Source: Dyella_B sp035690825 (GTDB lineage Bacteria > Pseudomonadota > Gammaproteobacteria > Xanthomonadales > Rhodanobacteraceae). From it: 64,000 nt of DNA. Both the position numbers and the translations under genes were made by a program. The stretch is taken from contig NZ_JBQCHP010000041.1 of the NCBI RefSeq assembly GCF_051954575.1, positions 24,878 through 88,877 of the forward strand, written 5' to 3'. The notes beneath the pieces are model-generated. The model worked only from the letters and a program-made list of their open reading frames with translations, had not been told where the DNA came from and made no database searches. The first letter of the stretch is position 1; every line of letters begins with the position of its first letter. Below, piece after piece: positions 45,118 through 52,505 of this stretch.

Positions 45118-45271
45118 CAAAGCAGGTACGTCTCTTGGGAACTCAAAGCTTATCAGCAAGCGTTGCGAAGTACCCGCCGCAAACGCTGACAGGCGGCGCG
45201 GGGGCGTACGCTCGGGGTTGGGATATCGACCGCACTGCGCGGCGGCAGTTCCATTTGTGAAGGCCGCGCGC

Positions 45272-46099
45272 TCAAAGCCCCAGCAGCAATTTCCCCAAGG
45301 CAAACAACGGCAGGGCGGCGAACACGCTGTCCAGGCGGTCGAGCAGGCCGCCATGGCCCGGAAACAGTGCGCCGGAGTCCTTCACGTTGGCGTGGCGCTT
45401 CATCAGGCTTTCCAGCAGGTCGCCGACGATGGAGCTTGCCACTGTCAGGATGGTGACCACGATCAGGCCGAGAAGGCGCAGGTCGCGCACACCCAGCAGC
45501 CAGCCGGCCACCGCGGCCACCAGCGCGCTGGTGGCGAAGGCGCCATAGACCCCGACCCAGGTCTTGCCGGGGCTGATCTGCGGGGCCAGCTTGCGCTTGC
45601 CCTTGCCGAAGTAGCTGCCGGCGAAATAGGCGCCGGTATCGGCCGCCCACACCAGCAGCATGGCCAGGAACGCCCAGATGTGGCCGTGCGACGGGCTGCC
45701 ATGGATGCTTATGCCGGCGACCCAGGCCGGCAACACCACGAACGCGCCGGCCAGGAGTTTCAGGTTGCGGTTCTCGGTAGTCGGCGCGGCGGCGAAGGCG
45801 AAGTGGCGCAGCCACACGCACACCAGCACCCACCAGGCCACGCCAGCGACGATCAGCGCCGGCCATAGCCAGGCCAGATCGCGCAGCGACCACAGCGCGA
45901 CGAAGGCGATCATCACAACGCCCAGCGCCACACCGCGCGCGATGCGGCTGCGCATGCCGGCCAGCCGCGTCCATTCCCACGCGGCGGCCAGGAACGCGAT
46001 GGCGAGCAGGCCGGCGAACACGCTGGTCGGCAGCAGCAGGATCAGCAGGATCGCCAGGGGCGCAAGAAGCAGGGCAGTGATGATGCGCTGTCGCAGCAT
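45272..46099 (-). CDS. cdsA: Phosphatidate cytidylyltransferase
   Basis: 275 residues with about eight hydrophobic helices. The family signature is complete near the C-terminus: GDLLESLMKRHANVKDSG, then PGHGGLLDRLDS. Upstream, ADTGAYFAGSYFGKGKRKLA and ISPGKTWVG are also conserved. It makes CDP-diacylglycerol from phosphatidate and CTP in the inner membrane, the branch point for all phospholipids. It is placed between uppS and rseP. Confidence 0.96.
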   Translation of the reverse strand: MLRQRIITALLLAPLAILLILLLPTSVFAGLLAIAFLAAAWEWTRLAGMRSRIARGVALGVVMIAFVALWSLRDLAWLWPALIVAGVAWWVLVCVWLRHFAFAAAPTTENRNLKLLAGAFVVLPAWVAGISIHGSPSHGHIWAFLAMLLVWAADTGAYFAGSYFGKGKRKLAPQISPGKTWVGVYGAFATSALVAAVAGWLLGVRDLRLLGLIVVTILTVASSIVGDLLESLMKRHANVKDSGALFPGHGGLLDRLDSVFAALPLFALGKLLLGL

Positions 46100-46286
46100 G
46101 GACGTTCTCTAGAGCCTGGTCACGGCGACGGCGCAGGCCGCGCGCCGATGGCGCGGAAGGCAAGCAGGGAAGGGGCGGTTCGCATTCCGGCGAGGTCCTT
46201 GTTCGGTCGCATGTCGGCATGCGTGCGCAGGTTGGGCGTGACCGCACGGAACGAACGGCCGGATGCCGGCGCCACCGCCTGCCGGC

Positions 46287-47033
46287 TCAACGGGCCGCCG
46301 CCTGGGCGACCTGGTCGCCGGTGCGGCCGAAACGTCGTTCGCGACGGGCAAAGTCGTTGATGGCTAATTGCAGCGAGGCCTGGTTGAAGTCCGGCCATAG
46401 CGTCTCGGTGAAGTACAGTTCCGCATAGGCTAGCTGCCACAGCAAGAAATTGCTGATGCGGTGGTCGCCACCCGTGCGAATGAACAGGTCCAGCGGTGGC
46501 GCCTCGCCCAGGCTGGTCCAGCGATCGAACGCCGCTTCGTCGATGGCCTCGACCGCAAGATCGCCGCGCGCCACTGCCATGGCCGCCTTGCGCGCAGCCT
46601 GCACGATGTCCCAGCGGCCACCGTAGTTCACGGCGATGTTCAATTGCAGTTTGGTGTTCTCTGCGGTGCGCTTGGCCGCATCGAGCATGCGCTTGTGCAG
46701 GGTGTTATCGAAGGCGGACAAGTCGCCGATGAAGCGCAGGCGCACGTTGTTCTCGTGCAGTTCGTCCACTTCCTTGTCCAGCGCGCGCATGAACAGGTCC
46801 AGCAGGGCGCCGACCTCGTCCGGCGGGCGCTGCCAGTTCTCGCTGGAGAAAGCGAACAGGGTCAGCGCTTCCACGCCGTGGCGGATGCAGCCTTCCACTA
46901 CTTCGCGCACCGCCTTGCGCCCGGCGTTGTGGCCGAAGCTGCGCGGGCGGTGGCGGGCTTTCGCCCAGCGGCCATTGCCATCCATCACGATGCCTATATG
47001 GCGCGGTACGTAGTTGTGCGTAGTCGTGGTCAT
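46287..47033 (-). CDS. uppS: Undecaprenyl diphosphate synthase
   Basis: 248 residues of the cis-prenyltransferase family. The N-terminal HIGIVMDGNGRWAKAR carries the catalytic Asp, with HNAGRKAVREVV and FAFSSENWQRP following, and FIRTGGDHRISNFLLWQLAY near the end, all diagnostic. It builds the C55 carrier lipid for peptidoglycan and O-antigen. It is spaced 187 bp from cdsA and 261 bp from frr, wider than in many relatives. Confidence 0.96.
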   Translation of the reverse strand: MTTTTHNYVPRHIGIVMDGNGRWAKARHRPRSFGHNAGRKAVREVVEGCIRHGVEALTLFAFSSENWQRPPDEVGALLDLFMRALDKEVDELHENNVRLRFIGDLSAFDNTLHKRMLDAAKRTAENTKLQLNIAVNYGGRWDIVQAARKAAMAVARGDLAVEAIDEAAFDRWTSLGEAPPLDLFIRTGGDHRISNFLLWQLAYAELYFTETLWPDFNQASLQLAINDFARRERRFGRTGDQVAQAAAR

Positions 47034-47294
47034 GGATGGAGAGTAACTGGAGCGGAAACACCTGCTTCATCGAGGCATTTGCCAAAAACGCACGCGTCAG
47101 GAAAAGGCCATAGGCCGGCACCTTCCTGCCTCGCGGCCGCGAGAATGATGGCGGAAGCGGGGTTCACGCGGCGAACAGGCCCGGAACCCCGAAGGGGGCG
47201 GCGGTTGTGCAAGATGGACCCCTCACCCTTCTTTGCCTCCGTCTGATGGCGTCAATGCCAGGTGCCGGTGTTCGGTTCCCGTACGCCAATGGCC

Positions 47295-47852
47295 TTACAT
47301 GGACATCAGCTCTTCTTCTTTCGCCTTGGCCAGCTTGTCGACTTCCTTGACGAACTGGTCGGTGAGCTTCTGGATCTCGTCGTCCGCCTTGCGCTCGTCG
47401 TCCTCGGTGATCTTCTTTTCCTTGAGCAGATCCTTCACATGCTGCAGCGCGTCGCGGCGCACGTTGCGGATGGCGATCTTCGCGTTCTCGCCTTCGTGCG
47501 ACACATGCTTGGCCAGCTCGCGGCGACGTTCCTCGGTGAGCGGCGGCATGTTCAGGCGGATGACCGTACCGGCCGTGGTCGGCGTGATGCCGAGGTCGGA
47601 TGCCAGCAGGGCTTTTTCGACCGGGCCGACCATGCTCTTCTCGAACGGGGTGATCACGATCGAGCGGCCGTCGGCGAGGGCGACCGATGCCACCTGGTTC
47701 AACGGCATGTCGGAGCCGTAGTAGGGCACCTTGATGCCGTCGACCAGCGACGTGCTGGCGCGGCCGGTGCGCAGGCGCGACAGGTCATGCTTGAGGGCAT
47801 CGATGCTCTTGCCCATGCGGGTCTGCGCATCGCGTTTAATGTCGTTGAGCAT
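47295..47852 (-). CDS. frr: Ribosome recycling factor
   Basis: 185 residues, exactly the usual size. Helical domain I starts IKRDAQTRMGKSIDALKHDL, with the SRLRTGRAS motif; domain II includes LNMPPLTEERRRELAK. With EF-G it splits the post-termination ribosome. It follows pyrH by 135 bp, the standard order. Confidence 0.97.
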   Translation of the reverse strand: MLNDIKRDAQTRMGKSIDALKHDLSRLRTGRASTSLVDGIKVPYYGSDMPLNQVASVALADGRSIVITPFEKSMVGPVEKALLASDLGITPTTAGTVIRLNMPPLTEERRRELAKHVSHEGENAKIAIRNVRRDALQHVKDLLKEKKITEDDERKADDEIQKLTDQFVKEVDKLAKAKEEELMSM

Positions 47853-47987
47853 GTGGAATCACCCGTTGGCGTGCAAGCCGGCAAGTATAGCAGGGGGTTA
47901 AGAGAGGATGAGGGGCGGTCGGCCAGGACGGCAACCCGGGTTCAGGGCAGCGTCGAATGCGTTCCGCGCCTTCGTGGATAGCGTGGG

Positions 47988-48710
47988 TCAGCTGGCGTCG
48001 ACCAGCGTGCCGATCGTCTCGCCGCGCATGATGCGCATCAGGTTGCCCGGCACCGTCATGTCGTAGATGCGCAGCGGCATGCGCTGGTCGCGGCACAGGG
48101 CGATGGCGGCGGTATCCATCACCGCCAGCTTGCGCTCGATCACCTGGTCGTAGGTGAGCTTCTCGAAGCGCGTGGCATCGCGGTGCTTGGCCGGGTCCGC
48201 GCTGTACACGCCGTCGACCTTGGTGGCCTTGAGCAGGAGGTCCGCGCTCACTTCGATCGCCCGCAGCGCGGCGGCCGAATCGGTGGTGAAGAACGGATTG
48301 CCGGTGCCGGCGGCGAACAGCGCAATACGGCCTTTTTCGATGTGACGGATCGCGCGGCGTCGGATGAAATCCTCGGCGACGTCATGGATCTGGATCGCGC
48401 TCATCACGCGGGCGAAGCCGCCGCGCTTTTCGATGGCATCCTGCATGGCCAGCGCATTCATCACCGTGGCCAGCATGCCCATGTGGTCGCCGGTGACGCG
48501 GTCCATGCCGGCCGCGGCCAGGCCTGCGCCGCGGAAGATGTTGCCGCCGCCGATCACCACGCCGATCTGTACGCCGGCCTTCTGCACTTCGATGATTTCA
48601 TCGGCGAGGCGGCCGATCATCTTTGGGTCGATGCCGTAGTCGGCGTCGCCCATCAGCGCTTCACCGGAGAGTTTGAGCAGGATGCGTCGATACTTTAGCT
48701 GGTCGCTCAT
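47988..48710 (-). CDS. pyrH: UMP kinase
   Basis: 240 residues. ATG 48710 gives MSDQLKYRRILLKLSGEALM, the usual start; VVIGGGNIFRGAG and TGNPFFTTDSAAALRA are the nucleotide- and UMP-binding loops of the amino-acid-kinase fold. It phosphorylates UMP to UDP and is normally activated by GTP and inhibited by UTP. It lies upstream of frr; tsf, normally next to it, is separated by an opposing VOC gene. Confidence 0.97.
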   Translation of the reverse strand: MSDQLKYRRILLKLSGEALMGDADYGIDPKMIGRLADEIIEVQKAGVQIGVVIGGGNIFRGAGLAAAGMDRVTGDHMGMLATVMNALAMQDAIEKRGGFARVMSAIQIHDVAEDFIRRRAIRHIEKGRIALFAAGTGNPFFTTDSAAALRAIEVSADLLLKATKVDGVYSADPAKHRDATRFEKLTYDQVIERKLAVMDTAAIALCRDQRMPLRIYDMTVPGNLMRIMRGETIGTLVDAS

Positions 48711-48945
48711 GAGAACTCCGGGTGGATATGTGGAACACCGGCAACGGCTGCGAGACGTTTCCGGACGCCGATCTGGCATGACAACTTGCAGGCGGCACGT
48801 CGACGCGCCGTGAGGCAGGCGCGCGTTTTTCCGATGCCACGCGCAAAACGACCGCATTGTAGCGGAGCGCGCGGCAGACGTCAGCGCATCGTGCGTTTAT
48901 GCTTGATCCCTGTGCTTCACCACGCAATCACAGCCGGAGCCCGTC

Positions 48946-49338
48946 ATGCAGCACACCATCGCCGCCATTGCACTGCTGGTGCGTGACTACGACGAGGCGA
49001 TCGCGTTCTACACCCGTTGCCTGGATTTCGAGCTGATCGAAGACACCCCGCTCGGCGGTGGCAAGCGCTGGGTGCTGTTGGCGCCACCCGGTTCGCGCGA
49101 GACGCGCCTGTTGCTGGCACAGGCGAGCACGGCCGAACAGGATGTTCATGTGGGCGAGCAGGGCGCCGGGCGCGTATTCCTGTTCCTGCACGTCGATGAC
49201 TTCTACGCGCGCTACGAAGCGATGCGTTCGCGCGGCGTGCGTTTTCTTGAATGGCCGCGCGAGGAACCGTACGGCACGGTGGCGGTGTTCGAGGATCTGT
49301 ATGGCAACAAATGGGATTTGTTGCAGCCGCGCACGTAG
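48946..49338 (+). CDS. VOC family protein inserted between tsf and pyrH
   Basis: 130 residues of the VOC fold: IAAIALLVRDYDEAIAFYTR at the start (first half, conserved RDYDEAI..Y), and GVRFLEWPREEPYGTVAVFE then DLYGNKWDLLQP at the end. This branch contains many glyoxalase-like and resistance proteins; the substrate is unknown. It is on the plus strand between minus-strand pyrH and tsf, breaking an otherwise conserved operon. Its TAG stop (49336-49338) is the TAG of a GTAG repeat. Confidence 0.85.
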   Translation: MQHTIAAIALLVRDYDEAIAFYTRCLDFELIEDTPLGGGKRWVLLAPPGSRETRLLLAQASTAEQDVHVGEQGAGRVFLFLHVDDFYARYEAMRSRGVRFLEWPREEPYGTVAVFEDLYGNKWDLLQPRT

Positions 49339-49406
49339 GCTTAGGATGCAATCCCGGCTTTGCTGTGCAGCTATACATCGTGATGCTGGGATTGCATCCG
49401 GCCTAC
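49335..49406. repeat. GTAG-type REP pair (inverted), divergent stem
   Basis: GTAG at 49335-49338 and CTAC at 49403-49406. The heads are GCTTAGGATGCAATCCCGGC and, inverted, GCTGGGATTGCATCCGGC, a third stem version beside the GGGTTA and GGGGTGC types. It is between the convergent VOC and tsf genes. Its first four bases contain the VOC stop. Confidence 0.82.
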
Positions 49407-49419
49407 GTGTAAAACAAAA

Positions 49420-49445
49420 AAAGGCCGCGGTTTCCCGCGGCCTTT
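49420..49445 (-). terminator. Rho-independent terminator of tsf
   Basis: A perfect 11-bp stem AAAGGCCGCGG / CCGCGGCCTTT with a 4-nt loop, 22 bp after the tsf stop. On the minus strand it runs into TTTTTTGTTTTAC. A textbook terminator for the rpsB-tsf unit. Confidence 0.93.
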
Positions 49446-49467
49446 CGTACAAACAAAGCGCAGCGGT

Positions 49468-50349
49468 TTACGCCAGGCCTGCCTGCTTCATCACTTCGGC
49501 GGCGAAATCCTCTTCCACCTTCTCGATGCCTTCGCCAACGGCCAGGCGCACCACCGACACCACATCGGCGCCTTCCTTCTTCAGTGCGTCGGCGACGGTG
49601 ACGTTGGTATCCAGCACGTAAGGCTGGCCGAGCAGGGTGACTTCGGAAATGATCTTGGCGACCTTGCCGCTGACGATCTTTTCCAGAATGTCGGCCGGCT
49701 TGTTCTTTTCCTTGTCGGACATCTGGCTCAGCGCGATTTCCTTTTCCTTGGTCAGGAAATCGGCCGGTACGTCCTCGGCGCGCACGAACTGCGGATTCAT
49801 CGCCGCAACGTGCATGGCGACACCCTTGGCCAGCTCTTCGGAACCGCCCTTGAGCGCTACCAGCACGCCGATGCGGCCGCCGTGCAGGTAGCTGGCGATG
49901 ACGCCGTCATTGGCCACGCGCGCCATGCGACGCACCTGGATGTTCTCGCCGATGGTGGCGATCAGCGTCTTGGAGGCTTCCTCGACCGTGCCGCCGCCCG
50001 GATAGGCGGCCGCCTTCAGGGCCTCGGCGTCTTCGGCGCCGGACTTCAACGCGATCTCGGCGACGCTGTCGCTGAACTTCACGAAGTCGGGGTTCTTGGT
50101 GACGAAGTCGGTTTCGCAGTTCACTTCGACCAGCACGGCGTTGCCGTTGGCCTGGGCGGCCACGATACGGCCTTCGGCGGCCACGCGGCCGGCCTTCTTG
50201 TCGGCCTTGGCCAGACCCGACTTGCGCAGCCATTCCATGGCCACTTCGATGTCGCCATTGTTCTCGACCAGCGCCTTCTTGCATTCCATCATGCCGGCGC
50301 CGGAACGCTCGCGGAGTTCCTTGACCAGTTGGGCGGAAATAGTGCTCAT
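49468..50349 (-). CDS. tsf: Elongation factor Ts
   Basis: 293 residues. The N-terminal UBA-like domain reads ISAQLVKELRERSGAGMMEC and KKALVENNGDIEVAMEWLRK; the core contains VLVEVNCETDFVTKNPDF and the C-terminal helix EGIEKVEEDFAAEV. It is the nucleotide exchange factor for EF-Tu. It is 63 bp behind rpsB, with a hairpin in the gap that may lower its expression relative to rpsB, and ends at a strong terminator. Confidence 0.97.
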   Translation of the reverse strand: MSTISAQLVKELRERSGAGMMECKKALVENNGDIEVAMEWLRKSGLAKADKKAGRVAAEGRIVAAQANGNAVLVEVNCETDFVTKNPDFVKFSDSVAEIALKSGAEDAEALKAAAYPGGGTVEEASKTLIATIGENIQVRRMARVANDGVIASYLHGGRIGVLVALKGGSEELAKGVAMHVAAMNPQFVRAEDVPADFLTKEKEIALSQMSDKEKNKPADILEKIVSGKVAKIISEVTLLGQPYVLDTNVTVADALKKEGADVVSVVRLAVGEGIEKVEEDFAAEVMKQAGLA

Positions 50350-50371
50350 GGGATCCTCGGAAAACTTGGGG

Positions 50372-50402
50372 GCGCCAGGCGATCGTGCCGACCGCCTGGC
50401 GC
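50372..50402 (-). promoter_or_regulatory. Hairpin between rpsB and tsf, possible attenuator
   Basis: A perfect 10-bp GC-rich stem (50372-50381 with 50393-50402), followed on the minus strand by CCCAAGTTTT. An attenuating hairpin in this gap is known in E. coli. The T-run is short, so partial termination is likely. Confidence 0.6.
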
Positions 50403-50412
50403 GGGGTGAGAC

Positions 50413-51309
50413 TTATTCGGCGTCGGCGGTGTCGTGCTGTGCGCGACCGCCACGACCGCCGCGGTTGCCACGGCCACCGTCGCGATCGCCACGGCCGGCG
50501 CCCTTCTTGGCCGGCGGATTGCGACGCGGCGCAGCGGCGCGGCGCTCATCCTCGTCCTTGGCGACCGGGTTGCCTTCCTCGTCCAGCTCGACGAACTCGT
50601 TGGCGTCGCCCTGGGCGGCGGCCGGTGCGGCAGCCTTGCCTTCCAGGATCGAGTCGGCGGCGGCACGGGCGTACAGCTGGATGGCGCGGATGGCGTCATC
50701 GTTGCCCGGGATGGGGTAATCCACCAATTCGGGGTTGTAGTTGGTGTCGACCACGGCGATCACCGGGATGCCGAGCTTCTTGGCTTCCTGCACGGCGATG
50801 TTTTCGTGGCCGATGTCGATCACGAACAGCGCGTCGGGCAGGCGGTTCATGTTCTTGATGCCGCCGAGCGAATTTTCCAGCTTGGCGCGTTCGCGGCGGC
50901 GAGCCAGCACTTCGTGCTTGACCAGCTTGTCGAAGCTGCCGTCGGTTTCGGCCGCTTCCAGTTCCTTCAGGCGGGCGACCGACTGCTTCACGGTGCGGAA
51001 GTTGGTCAGCATGCCGCCGAGCCAGCGGGCGGTGACGAAGGGCATGCCGGCGCGCGCGGCTTCTTCGGCCAATGGCTCACGGGCGGAACGCTTGGTGCCC
51101 ACGAACAGCACGGTGCCGCGCTTCTGCGCCAGGCCCGACAGGAAATGCATCGCGTCGGTGAACAGCGGCAGCGTCTTTTCGAGGTTGATGATGTGGATCT
51201 TGCCGCGGGCGCCAAAGATGTACGGAGCCATCTTCGGGTTCCAGTAGCGGGTCTGGTGACCGAAATGCACGCCAGCTTCCAGCATCTGACGCATGGTGAC
51301 TTGAGCCAT
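50413..51309 (-). CDS. rpsB: 30S ribosomal protein S2 with Arg/Gly-rich tail
   Basis: 298 residues against 241 in E. coli. The first 225 or so are a normal S2 (MRQMLEAGVHFGHQTRYWNP, INLEKTLPLF, DALFVIDIGHE, GIPVIAVVDTN). A tail of over 60 residues follows. First comes an acidic part (FVELDEEGNPVAKDEDERR), then a basic Pro/Lys stretch and an RG-rich segment (GRGDRDGGRGNRGGRGGR, about 272-289), ending in acidic residues. S2 binds late on the 30S near the mRNA exit and the S1 site, so an RG-rich tail could touch RNA; this is inference. It is first in the rpsB-tsf unit. Confidence 0.95.
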   Translation of the reverse strand: MAQVTMRQMLEAGVHFGHQTRYWNPKMAPYIFGARGKIHIINLEKTLPLFTDAMHFLSGLAQKRGTVLFVGTKRSAREPLAEEAARAGMPFVTARWLGGMLTNFRTVKQSVARLKELEAAETDGSFDKLVKHEVLARRRERAKLENSLGGIKNMNRLPDALFVIDIGHENIAVQEAKKLGIPVIAVVDTNYNPELVDYPIPGNDDAIRAIQLYARAAADSILEGKAAAPAAAQGDANEFVELDEEGNPVAKDEDERRAAAPRRNPPAKKGAGRGDRDGGRGNRGGRGGRAQHDTADAE

Positions 51310-51622
51310 GGTAGTACTCCTGCAGTGGGCCTTTTTAAGGTGGCCCGGGGGTTGGGACCTCCACGTATCCCCGGCTTCGACCGTAGCGTTCCCATGGCTT
51401 GGAGAGGGGCGGCTACGGCACCCCGAAGACGGTGCCGATACGTGTGTGGCATTGGTTGGGGTTGTACCGCAGCACGGTTACAATCCCGCTTCGCTTTGCG
51501 CCGTGCGGGCCATCAAATGGCCGGAAGCGGTCTGCAAAACCCGGAAATTGTAGCCGGGACCACCGCTTCGCGGCAAGTTGGGCTGGCTTTTGCCCGTCTC
51601 GCCGCCATATTCACGAACAGCT
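51310..51622. promoter_or_regulatory. Divergent rpsB-map region, candidate rpsB leader
   Basis: 313 bp between the starts of rpsB and map. Next to rpsB, GGGCC (51327-51331) can pair with GGCCC (51342-51346), and CGTAG/CTACG arms (about 51379-51417) could make a second hairpin in the rpsB transcript. S2 autoregulates rpsB through a structured leader in gammaproteobacteria, so a leader is expected here; I cannot match the conserved elements base by base. No gene is seen in the rest. Confidence 0.35.
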
Positions 51623-52387
51623 ATGGCTATTACCCTCAAAACCGCTCAAGACCTCGATAGCATGCGCACTGCCGGCCGTCTGGCCGCCGAAGTGCTGGCC
51701 ATGCTCAAGGAATACGTCAAGCCCGGGGTGACCACCGAGGACCTCGACCGCATCGCCTATGAGCACATCGTGAAGGTGCAGAAGGCGATTCCGGCCAACG
51801 TGGGCTACCACGGCTTTCCCAAGACCCTGTGCACCTCGGTCAACCACGTGATCTGCCACGGCATCCCCAGCCCGGGCAAGGTGCTGAAAGACGGCGACAT
51901 CATCAATCTGGACGTCACCGTCATCAAGGACGGCTGGCACGGCGACACCAGCCGCATGTACTTCGTCGGCAACCCCGGCGTGCTGGCCAAACGCCTGGTG
52001 GATACCACCTATGAAGCGATGATGCGCGGCATCGAGGCGGTGCGCCCCGGCGCCACGCTCGGCGACGTCGGCCATGCGATCCAGAAGCACGCCGAGGCGG
52101 CGGGTTTCTCGGTGGTGCGCGAGTACTGCGGCCACGGCATCGGCAAGGTCTATCACGACGAACCGCAGGTACTGCATTACGGCAAGCCCGGCACCGGCGT
52201 GGTGCTGCAGAAGGGCATGACCTTCACGGTCGAGCCGATGATCAACGCCGGCAAGCCGCAGACCAAGCAGCTGCCGGACGGCTGGACCGTGGTCACCAAG
52301 GATCACTCGCTGTCGGCGCAGTGGGAGCACACCATTGCGGTGACCGATGACGGGTTCGAGATCCTCACGCCCTGGCCGGATGCGTGA
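51623..52387 (+). CDS. map: Type I methionine aminopeptidase
   Basis: 254 residues. ATG 51623 gives MAITLKTAQDLDSMRTAG. The pita-bread fold has its five metal ligands in INLDVTVIKDGWHGDTSRM, EYCGHGIGKVYHDEP, FTVEPMINAG and WEHTIAV. It removes the initiator Met from new proteins and is essential. It is divergent from rpsB and followed by glnD, as in E. coli. Confidence 0.97.
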   Translation: MAITLKTAQDLDSMRTAGRLAAEVLAMLKEYVKPGVTTEDLDRIAYEHIVKVQKAIPANVGYHGFPKTLCTSVNHVICHGIPSPGKVLKDGDIINLDVTVIKDGWHGDTSRMYFVGNPGVLAKRLVDTTYEAMMRGIEAVRPGATLGDVGHAIQKHAEAAGFSVVREYCGHGIGKVYHDEPQVLHYGKPGTGVVLQKGMTFTVEPMINAGKPQTKQLPDGWTVVTKDHSLSAQWEHTIAVTDDGFEILTPWPDA

Positions 52388-52392
52388 AGCCA

Positions 52393-52464
52393 TAAGTTGG
52401 GGTGCAAACCCCAACATGTCATGTCGATGTGGGTGATGATGTTGGGGTTCGCACTCCAACCTAC
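52393..52464. repeat. GTAG-type REP pair, GGGGTGC subtype
   Basis: The left head AGTTGGGGTGCAAACCCCAAC has a worn GTAG; the right head is intact, ending in CTAC (52461-52464). It lies between map and glnD, two genes in the same direction, unlike most copies here, which are between convergent genes. Confidence 0.8.
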
Positions 52465-52505
52465 GTCGGAAGAAAGCCCCGAACGCGGACTTGAACCAAA
52501 CACCC

